Shown: piece after piece, positions 54,870 through 64,000 of the stretch
How the letters are laid out: each line of letters starts with the position of its first letter
How positions within the stretch are numbered: position 1 is the stretch's first letter
NCBI GenBank assembly: GCA_030867875.1
Contig: JAOWCC010000031.1
Span: forward strand, 1-64,000
Direction: 5' to 3'
DNA: 64,000 nt
Source: Actinernus sp. WN-2022
Lineage: Eukaryota; Cnidaria; Anthozoa; Actiniaria; Actinernidae
Notes under the pieces: model-generated
What the model was told of the DNA's origin: nothing
Database searches by the model: none
The model's input: the letters and a program-made list of their open reading frames with translations, nothing else
Position numbers and translations under genes: made by a program

Positions 54870-56473
54870 CAACGCATCCTCCTCTTTCATCCTACATCAT
54901 CGTGCATCATCGTGCATCACCGTGCATCAATCTGCATCACCGTGCATCATCGTGCGTCATCGTGCATCAACCTGAATCATCCTGCATCATTCTGCATCAT
55001 CCTGCATAATCCTGCATCATCCTGCATCATCCTGCATCATCCTGCATCATCCTGCATCAGTCTGCGTTATCCCGCTTAATACTGCCCATCCTGATTCATG
55101 CTGTCCAATCTTGGCATATCATGAACAAAATAAATAAATAAATAGAAATAAATAAAAAGAAATAGAAATACATAAAGAAATGTATAAAACAAGTAACAAA
55201 TAAATAAATTCAACGCATCCTCCTCTTTCATCCTGCATCATCCTGCATCATCCTGCATCATCGTGCATCATCGTGCATCATCGTGCATCACCGTGCATCA
55301 ATCTGCATCACCGTGCATCATCGTGCATCATCGTGCATCAACCTGCATCATCCTGCATCATCCTGCATCATCCTGCATCATCCTGCATCATCCTGCATCA
55401 TCCTGCATCATCCTGCATCATCCTGCATCATCCTGCATCATCCTGCATCATCCTGCATCATCGTGCATCATCCTGCATCATCCTGCATCAGTCTGCGTTA
55501 TCCTGCATCAGTCTGCGTTATCCTCCATCATCCTGCTTCATACTGGCCCATCCTGATTCATGCTGTCCAATCTTGGCATATCATGAACAAAATAAATAAA
55601 TAAATAGAAATAAATAAAAAGAAATAGAAATACATAAAGAAATGTATAAAAAATTAACAAATAAATAAATACAACGCATCCTCCTCTTTCATCCTACATC
55701 ATCGTGCATCATCGTGCATCACCGTGCATCAATCTGCATCACCGTGCATCATCGTGCGTCATCGTGCATCAACCTGAATCATCCTGCATCATTCTGCATC
55801 ATCCTGCATAATCCTGCATCATCCTGCATCATCCTGCCTCATCCTGCATCATCCTGCATCAGTCTGCGTTATCCCGCTTAATACTGCCCATCCTGATTCA
55901 TGCTGTCCAATCTTGGCATATCATGAACAAAATAAATAAATAAATAGAAATAAATAAAAAGAAATAGAAATACATAAAGAAATGTATAAAACAAGTAACA
56001 AATAAATAAATTCAACGCATCCTCCTCTTTCATCCTGCATCATCCTGCATCATCCTGCATCATCGTGCATCATCGTGCATCATCGTGCATCACCGTGCAT
56101 CAATCTGCATCACCGTGCATCATCGTGCATCATCGTGCATCAACCTGCATCATACTGCATCATCCTGCATCATCCTGCATCATCCTGCATCATCCTGCAT
56201 CATCCTGCATCATCCTGCATCATCCTGCATCATCCTGCATCATCCTGCATCATCCTGCATCATCGTGCATCATCCTGCATCATCCTGCATCAGTCTGCGT
56301 TATCCTGCATCAGTCTGCGTTATCCTCCATCATCCTGCTTCATACTGGCCCATCCTGATTCATGCTGTCCAATCTTGGCATATCATGAACAAAATAAATA
56401 AATAAATAGAAATAAATAAAAAGAAATAGAAATACATAAAGAAATGTATAAAAAATTAACAAATAAATAAATA
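54870..56473 (+). repeat. B-C tandem duplication (2 x 802 bp)
   Basis: B-C at 54870-55671 and B-C at 55672-56473, identical in length. The second B has CCTGCCTCATCC near 55835. The CATACTGC marker is missing from the first C and lies at the first decamer after CAACCTG in the second. Confidence 0.87.
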
Positions 56474-59400
56474 CAACGCATCCTCCTCTTTCATCCTACA
56501 TCATCGTGCATCATCGTGCATCATCCTGCATCATCCTGCATCATCCTGCATCATCCTGCATCATCGTGCGTCATCGTGCATCAACCTGCATCATCCTGCA
56601 TCATCCTGCATCATCCTGCATCATCCTGCATCATCGTGCATCATCCTGCATCATCCTGCATCAGTCTGCGTTATCCTACATCATCCTGCATCAGTCTGCG
56701 TTATCCTGCATCAGTCTGCGTTATCCTCCATCATCCTGCTTCATACTGGCCCATCCTGATTCATGCTGTCCAATCTTGGCATATCATGAACAAAATAAAT
56801 AAATAAATAGAAATAAATAAAAAGAAATAGAAATACATAAACAAATGTATAAAACAAGTAACAAATAAATAAATTCAACGCATCCTCCTCTTTCATCCTG
56901 CATCATCCTGCATCATCCTGCATCATCCTGCATCATCGTGCATCACCGTGCATCAATGTGCATCACCGTGCATCATCGTGCATCATCGTGCATCAACCTG
57001 CATCATCCTGCATCATCCTGCATCATCCTGCATCATCCTGCATCATCCTGCATCATCCTGCATCATCCTGCATCAGTCTGCGTTATCCTGCATCAGTCTG
57101 CGTTATCCTCCATCATCCTGCTTCATACTGGCCCATCCTGATTCATGCTGTCCAATCTTGGCATATCATGAACAAAATAAATAAATAAATAGAAATAAAT
57201 AAAAAGAAATAGAAATACATAAAGAAATGTATAAAACAAATAACAAATAAATAAATTCAACGCATCCTCCTCTTTCATCCTGCATCATCCTGCATCATCC
57301 TGCATCATCCTGCATCATCCTGCATCATCGTGCATCATCGTGCATCACCGTGCTTCAATCTGCATCACCGTGCATCATCGTGTATCATCGTGCATCAACC
57401 TGCATCATCCTGCATCATCCTGCATCATCCTGCATCATCCTGCATCATCCTGCATCATCCTGCATCATCCTGCATCATCCTGCATCATCCTGCATCATCC
57501 TGCATCATCCTGCATCATCCTGCATCATCGTGCATCATCCTGCATCATCCTGCATCAGTCTGCGTTATCCTGCATCAGTCTGCGTTATCCTCCATCATCC
57601 TGCTTCATACTGGCCCATCCTGATTCATGCTGTCCAATCTTGGGATATCATGAACAAAATAAATAAATAAATAGAAATAAATAAAAAGAAATAGAAATAC
57701 ATAAAGAAATGTATAAAACAAGTAACAAATAAATAAATACAACGCATCCTCCTCTTTCATCCTGCATCATCCTGCATCATCCTGCATCATCCTGCATCAT
57801 CCTGCATCATCCTGCATCATCGTGCATCATCGTGCATCACCGTGCATCAATCTGCATCACCGTGCATCATCGTGCATCATCGTGCATCAACCTGCATCAT
57901 CCTGCATCATCCTGCATCATCCTGCATCATCCTGCATCATCCTGCATCATCCTGCATCATCCTGCATCATCCTGCATCAGTCTGCGTTATCCTGCATCAG
58001 TCTGCGTTATCCTCCATCATCCTGCTTCATACTGGCCCATCCTGATTCATGCTGTCCAATCTTGGCATATCATGAACAAAATAAATAAATAAATAGAAAT
58101 AAATAAAAAGAAATAGAAATACATAAAGAAATGTATAAAACAAGTAACAAATAAATAAATACAACGCATCCTCCTCTTTCATCCTGCATCATCCTGCATC
58201 ATCCTGCATCATCCTGCATCATCCTGCATCATCCTGCATCATCCTGCATCATCCTGCATCATCCTGCATCAGTCTGCGTTATCCTGCATCAGTCTGCGTT
58301 ATCCTCCATCATCCTGCTTCATACTGGCCCATCCTGATTCATGCTGTCCAATCTTGGCATATCATGAACAAAATAAATAAATAAATAGAAATAAATAAAA
58401 AGAAATAGAAATACATAAAGAAATGTATAAAACAAATAACAAATAAATAAATTCAACGCATCCTCCTCTTTCATCCTGCATCATCCTGCATCATCCTGCA
58501 TCATCCTGCATCATCCTGCATCATCCTGCATCATCGTGCATCATCGTGCATCACCGTGCTTCAATCTGCATCACCGTGCATCATCGTGTATCATCGTGCA
58601 TCAACCTGCATCATCCTGCATCATCCTGCATCATCCTGCATCAACCTGCATCATCCTGCATCATCCTGCATCATCCTGCATCATCCTGCATCATCCTGCA
58701 TCATCCTGCATCATCCTGCATCATCCTGCATCATCCTGCATCATCCTGCATCATCCTGCATCATCCTGCATCATCCTGCATCAGTCTGCGTTATCCTGCA
58801 TCAGTCTGCGTTATCCTCCATCATCCTGCTTCATACTGGCCCATCCTGATTCATGCTGTCCAATCTTGGGATATCATGAACAAAATAAATTAATAAATAG
58901 AAATAAATAAAAAGAAATAGAAATACACAAAGAAATGTATAAAACAAGTAACAAATAAATAAATACAACGCATCCTCATCTTTCATCCTGCATCATCCTG
59001 CATCATCCTGCATCATCCTGCATCATCCTGCATCATCGTGCATCATCGTGCATCATCGTGCATCACCGTGCATCAATCTGCATCACCGTGCATCATCGTG
59101 CATCATCGTGCATCAACCTGCATCATCCTGCATCATCCTGCATCATCCTGCATCATCCTGCATCATCCTGCATCATCCTGCATCATCCTGCATCATCCTG
59201 CATCATCCTGCATCATCCTGCATCATCCTGCATCATCCTGCATCATCCTGCATCATCCTGCATCATCCTGCATCATCCTGCATCATCCTGCATCATCCTG
59301 CATCAGTCTGCGTTATCCTGCATCAGTCTGCGTTATCCTCCATCATCCTGCTTCATACTGGCCCATCCTGATTCATGCTGTCCAATCTTGGCATATCATG

Positions 59401-61404
59401 AACAAAATAAATAAATAAATAGAAATAAATAAAAAGAAATAGAAATACATAAAGAAATGTATAAAACAAGTAACAAATAAATAAATACAACGCATCCTCC
59501 TCTTTCATCCTACATCATCGTGCATCATCGTGCATCACCATGCATCAATCTGCATCACCGTGCATCATCGTGCGTCATCGTGCATCAACCTGCATCATCC
59601 TGCATCGTCCTGCATCATCCTGCATCATCCTGCATCATCCTGCATCATCCTGCATCATCCTGCATCATCCTGCATCATCCTGCATCATCCTGCATCAGTC
59701 TGCGTTATCCTGCATCATCCCACATCAGTCTGCATCATCCTGCATCATCCTGCATCATCCTGCATCATCCTGCATCATCCTGCATCATCCTGCATCATCC
59801 TGCATCATCCTGCATCATCGTGCATCATCCTGCATCATCCTGCATCAGTCTGCGTTATCCTGCTTCATACTGGCCCATCCTGATTCATGGTGTCCAATCT
59901 TGGCATATCATGAACAAAATAAATAAATAAATAGAAATAAATAAAAACAAATAGAAATACATAAAGAAATGTATAAAACAAGTAACAAATAAATAAATAC
60001 AACGCATCCTCCTCTTTCATCCTACATCATCGTGCATCACCGTGCATCAATCTGCATCACCGTGTATCATCGTGCATCATCGTGCATCATCGTGCATCAA
60101 CCTGCACCATCCTGCATCATCCTGCATCATCCTGCATCATCCTGCATCATCCTGCATCATCCTGCATCATCCTGCATCATCCTGCATCATCCTGCATCAT
60201 CCTGCATCATCCTGCATCAACCTGCGTCATCCTGCATCATCCTGCATCATCCTGCATCATCCTGCATCATGCTGCATCATCCTGCATCATCCTGCATCAT
60301 CCTGCATCAGTCTGCGTTATCCTGCATCATCCTGCATCAGTCAACGTTATCCTGCTTAATACTGGCCCATCCTGATTCATGCTGTCCAATCTTGGCATAT
60401 CATGAACAAAATAAATAAATAAATAGAAATAAATAAAAACAAATAGAAATACATAAAGAAATGTATAAAACAAGTAACAAATAAATAAATTCAACGCATC
60501 CTCCTCTTTCATCCTGCATCATCCTGCATCATCCTGCATCATCCTGCATCATCGTGCATCATCGTGCATCACCGTGCTTCAATCTGCATCACCGTGCATC
60601 ATCGTGTATCATCGTGCATCAACCTGCATCATCCTGCATCATCCTGCATCATCCTGCATCATCCTGCATCATCCTGCATCATCCTGCATCATCCTGCATC
60701 ATCCTGCATCATCCTGCATCATCCTGCATCAACCTGCATCATCCTGCATCATCCTGCATCATCCTGCATCATCCTGCATCATCGTGCATCATCCTGCATC
60801 ATCCTGCATCAGTCTGCGTTATCCTGCATCAGTCTGCGTTATCCTCCATCATCCTGCTTCATACTGGCCCATCCTGATTCATGCTGTCCAATCTTGGCAT
60901 ATCATGAACAAAATAAATAAATAAATAGAAATAAATAAAAAGAAATAGAAATACATAAAGAAATGTATAAAAAATTAACAAATAAATAAATACAACGCAT
61001 CCTCCTCTTTCATCCTACATCATCGTGCATCATCGTGCATCATCGTGCATCACCGTGCATCAATCTGCATCACCGTGCATCATGGTGCGTCATCGTGCAT
61101 CAACCTGCATCATCCTGCATCATCCTGCATCATCCTGCATCATCCTGCATCATCCTGCATCATCCTCCATCATCCTGCATCATCCTGCATCATCCTGCAT
61201 CATCCTGCATCATCCTGCATCAGTCTGCGTTATCCTGCATCATCCTGCATCAGTCTACGTTATCCTGCTTCATACTGGCCCATCCTGATTCATGCTGTCC
61301 AATCTTGGCATATCATGAACAAAATAAATAAATAAATAGAAATAAATAAAAAGAAATAGAAATACATAAAGAAATGTATAAAACAAGTAACAAATAAATA
61401 AATA
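56474..61404 (+). repeat. Block u130-u140: D F G H I G H J K G K'
   Basis: Unit starts: 56474, 56876, 57258, 57740, 58162, 58454, 58966, 59488, 60000, 60492, 60993. The first ten units repeat the order of 38491-42989 at an offset of 17,993 bp for both u91/u131 and u99/u139. Private changes: CAAATTAATAAATAG-like substitution near 58891, ATACACAAAG near 58927, CCTCATCTTTC near 58976. The last unit, 60993-61404, resembles class K in its tail but has a CATGGTGCGTC header and CATCCTCCATC. Confidence 0.82.
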
Positions 61405-62808
61405 CAACGCATCCTCCTCTTTCATCCTGCATTATCCTGCCTTAACCTGCATCATCGTGCATCATCGTGCATCACCGTGCATCAATCTGCATCACCGTGC
61501 ATCATCGTGCATCATCGTGCATCAACCTGCATCATCCTGCATCATCCTGCATCATCCTGCATCATCCTGCATCATCCTGCATCATCCTGCATCATCCTGC
61601 ATCATCCTGCATCATCCCGCATCATCCTGCATCATCCTGCATCATCCTGCATCATCCTGCATCACCCTGCATCATCCTGCATCATCCTGCATCATCCTGC
61701 ATCATCCTGCATCATCCTGCATCATCCTGCATCATCCTGCATCATCCTGCATCATCCTGCATCATCCTGCATCATCCTGCATCATCCTGCATCATCCTGC
61801 ATCATCCTGCATCAGTCTGCGTTATCCTGCATCAGTCTGCGTTATCCTCCATCATCCTGCTTCATACTGGCCCATCCTGATTCATGCTGTCCAATCTTGG
61901 CATATCATGAACAAAATAAATAAATAAATAGAAATAAATAAAAAGAAATAGAAATACATAAAGAAATGTATAAAAAATTAACAAATAAATAAATACAACG
62001 CATCCTCCTCTTTCATCCTACATCATCGTGCATCATCGTGCATCACCGTGCATCAATCTGCATCACCGTGCATCATCGTGCGTCATCGTGCATCAACCTG
62101 AATCATCCTGGATCATTCTGCATCATCCTGCATAATCCTGCATCATCCTGCATCATCCTGCATCATCCTGCATCATCCTGCATCAGTCTGCGTTATCCCG
62201 CTTAATACTGCCCATCCTGATTCATGCTGTCCAATCTTGGCATATCATGAACAAAATAAATAAATAAATAGAAATAAATAAAAAGAAATAGAAATACATA
62301 AAGAAATGTATAAAACAAGTAACAAATAAATAAATTCAACGCATCCTCCTCTTTCATCCTGCATCATCCTGCATCATCCTGCATCATCGTGCATCATCGT
62401 GCATCATCGTGCATCACCGTGCATCAATCTGCATCACCGTGCATCATCGTGCATCATCGTGCATCAACCTGCATCATCCTGCATCATCCTGCATCATCCT
62501 GCATCATCCTGCATCATCCTGCATCATCCTGCATCATCCTGCATCATCCTGCATCATCCTGCATCATCCTGCATCATCCTGCATCATCCTGCATCATCGT
62601 GCATCATCCTGCATCATCCTGCATCAGTCTGCGTTGTCCTGCATCAGTCTGCGTTATCCTCCATCATCCTGCTTCATACTGGCCCATCCTGATTCATGCT
62701 GTCCAATCTTGGCATATCATGAACAAAATAAATAAATAAATAGAAATAAATAAAAAGAAATAGAAATACATAAAGAAATGTATAAAACAAGTAACACATA
62801 AATAAATT
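61405..62808 (+). repeat. Block u141-u143: A B C
   Basis: Unit starts: 61405, 61996, 62337. The class A unit has an irregular leader (CATTATCCTGCCTTAACC near 61431-61448), only one CACCGTG/CAATCTG pair, and a CATCACCCTGC variant near 61660. The class B unit has CCTGGATCATTC near 62109. Private variants are denser here than in earlier copies. Confidence 0.8.
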
Positions 62809-63870
62809 CAACGCATCCTCCTCTTTCATCCTGCATCATCCTGCATCATCCTGCATCATCCTGCATCATCGTGCATCATCGTGCATCAACCTGCATCATC
62901 CTGCATCATCCTGCATCATCATGCATCATCCTGCATCATCCTGCATCATCCTGCATCATCCTGCATCATCCTGCATCATCCTGCATCATTCTGCATCATC
63001 CTGAATCATCCTGCATCATCCTGCATCATCCTGCATTATCCTGCATCATCCTGCATCATCCTGCATCATCCTGCATCATCCTGCATCATCCTGCATCATC
63101 CTGCATCATCCTGCATCATCCTGCATCATCCTGCATCATCCTGCATCATCCTGCATCATCCTGCATCAGTCTGCGTTATCCTCCATCATTCTGCATCAGT
63201 CTGCGTTATCCTGATTCATGCTGTCCAATCTTGGCATATCATGAACAAAATAAATAAATAAATAGAAATAAATAAAAAGAAATAGAAATACATAAAGAAA
63301 TGTATAAAAAAATAACAAATAAATAAATACAACGCATCCTCCTCTTTCATCCTACATCATCGTGCGTCATCGTGCATCACCGTGCATCAATCTGCATGAC
63401 CGTGCATCATCGTGCATCATCGTGCATCAACCTGCATCATCCTGCATCATCCTGCATCATCCTGCATCATCGTGCATCATCGTGCATCAACCTGCATCAT
63501 CCTGCATCATCCTGCATCATTCGGCATCATCCTGCATCATCCTGCATCATCCTGCATCATCCTGCATCATCCTGCATCATCCTGCATCATCCTGCATCAT
63601 CCTGCATCATCCTGCATCATCGTGCATCATCCTGCATCATCCTGCATCATCCTGCATCATCCTGCGTTATCCTGCATCATCCTGCATCATCCTGCATCAT
63701 CCTGCATCAGTCTGCGTTATCCTCCATCATTCCGCATCAGTCTGCGTTATCCTGATTCATGCTGTCCAATCTTGGCATATCATGAACAAAATAAATAAAT
63801 AAATAGAAATAAATAAAAATAAATAGAAATACATAAAGAAATGTATAAAAAATTAACAAATAAATAAATA
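62809..63870 (+). repeat. Divergent units u144-u145 near the right edge
   Basis: Units 62809-63329 and 63330-63870 do not fit any class. Both lack the CTTCATACTGGCCC block, passing from CAGTCTGCGTTATCC straight to TGATTCATGCTG, and both have CATCATTCTGC or CATTCCGC between the two CAGTCTGCGT copies. Scattered changes (CCTGAATC, CTGCATTATCC, CATTCGGC, CCTGCGTTATCC) interrupt the decamers. Spacers are altered too (AAAAAAATAAC; AAAAATAAATAG). Confidence 0.88.
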
Positions 63871-64000
63871 CAACGCATCCTCCTCTTTCATCCTACATCA
63901 TCGTGCATCATCGTGCATCACCGTGCATCAATCTGCATCACCGTGCATCATCGTGCATCATCCTGCATCAACCTGCATCATCCTGCATCATCGTGCGTCA
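63871..64000 (+). repeat. Partial unit u146 at the right edge
   Basis: Leader with CCTACATC, a CGTG/CACCGTG/CAATCTG header and then CATCCTGCATCAACC where CATCGTG is usual. It is cut by the window at CGTGCGTCA. Too short to classify. Confidence 0.8.

Larger units (their letters stand above)
1..64000. repeat. Composite higher-order satellite array (10-bp decamer in ~440-bp units), whole window
   Basis: Seen: every part of the window is either a 10-bp repeat (CATCCTGCAT and point variants) or one of about 145 copies of an 85-87-bp A-rich spacer. Successive unit starts, taken at the CAACGC that ends each spacer, average 440.5 bp apart. No stretch of single-copy sequence interrupts the array and both edges cut through units. 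The + strand is G-poor throughout: the decamer has 4 C and 1 G, and the spacer is mostly A. Known: arrays with monomer classes in a repeated order are called higher-order repeats and are typical of eukaryotic satellites evolving by unequal exchange. Inferred: eukaryotic nuclear heterochromatin; the chromosomal location cannot be told from the sequence. Confidence 0.97.

Noticed and set aside
15761..60512. Minus-strand 61-codon frames with a Phe/Tyr/Leu-rich, membrane-like middle (for example 15761-15946 and 54364-54549).
   Set aside because: They are the reverse complement of the A-rich spacer; the hydrophobic run comes from TTTATTT-type sequence and recurs only where CTTAAT or nearby changes remove a stop.
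25..63802. Open reading frames of 67-168 codons on the + strand, with ATG starts and repeated SCIILHHPAS-like peptides.
   Set aside because: They are produced by a stop-free 10-bp repeat, overlap one another in all three frames, end in the A-rich spacers, change length by whole decamers and show no codon-level constraint.
1..64000. CRISPR array, because of regular repeats with interposed sequence.
   Set aside because: The repeat is 10 bp, the interposed spacers are all the same sequence, and there are no cas genes.
1..64000. Telomeric or known centromeric motifs (TTAGGG-type repeats, a CENP-B box).
   Set aside because: No TTAGGG-like tandem runs and no TTCG....CGGG box were seen. Centromere identity can neither be supported nor excluded.
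1..64000. Transposon or retroelement origin of the spacer, such as an A-rich 3' end of a retroposon.
   Set aside because: No terminal repeats, target-site duplications, coding remnants or RNA polymerase III boxes were seen; the spacer sits at a fixed place in every unit.
1..64000. tRNA, rRNA or other structured RNA genes.
   Set aside because: No conserved RNA gene motifs were seen, and the sequence is accounted for fully by decamers and spacers.

Overview
The whole 64 kb window is one satellite DNA array, and I find no gene, RNA gene, transposon, CRISPR array or other single-copy sequence in it. The basic element is a 10-bp repeat, CATCCTGCAT on the + strand. Runs of this decamer, pure or carrying point variants such as CATCGTGCAT, CACCGTGCAT, CAATCTGCAT and CAGTCTGCGT, are interrupted at intervals of about 440 bp by a conserved A-rich spacer of 85-87 bp. 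One composite unit is a short leader (CAACGCATCCTCC...), a header of CpG-containing variant decamers, a run of pure decamers, a tail with CAGTCTGCGT copies, five degenerate decamers, and the A-rich spacer. I count 145 unit ends in the window (mean spacing 440.5 bp, range 282-633 bp), plus a 130-bp partial unit at the right edge. Both window edges lie inside the array, so the array is longer than 64 kb.

The units are not interchangeable. By eye they fall into eleven recurring classes, named A-K here, each with private markers. They follow one another in a preferred order: E-A-B-C-D-(E or F)-G-H-I-G-H-J-(I or K). Numbered left to right: u1-3 CDF; u4-17 IEABCDEABCDFGG; u18-30 IEAABCDEABCDF; u31-42 GHIGHJIEABCD; u43-54 GHIGHJIEABCD; u55-59 EABCD; u60-67 FGHIBCDE; u68-75 FGHIBCDE; u76 a G/F/G mosaic; u77-84 HIGHJIBC; u85-89 DFGHI; u90-94 DFGHI; u95-109 GHJKGDEAEABCGBC; u110-120 GHJKGDEAEBC; u121-125 FGHJI; u126-129 BCBC; u130-140 DFGHIGHJKGK'; u141-143 ABC; u144-145 divergent. 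This is a higher-order repeat with nested tandem duplications of about 0.6, 0.8, 1.0, 1.3, 2.0, 3.2, 5.3, 6.2 and 7.0 kb, and a ten-unit segment recurring 18.0 kb apart.

The source is almost certainly a eukaryotic nuclear genome (long homogenised satellite, A-rich spacers). I cannot name the species, and the sequence does not say whether the locus is centromeric, pericentromeric, subtelomeric or interstitial. Long open reading frames exist on the + strand only because the decamer lacks stops in all three frames; I do not regard them as genes. The points most worth a second look are the class grammar, the evidence that crossovers cluster in the conserved tail and 5' spacer, the 10-bp quantisation of unit length, and the decay of the units at the right edge. 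Class calls, unit boundaries and difference counts were made by reading, not by alignment software.
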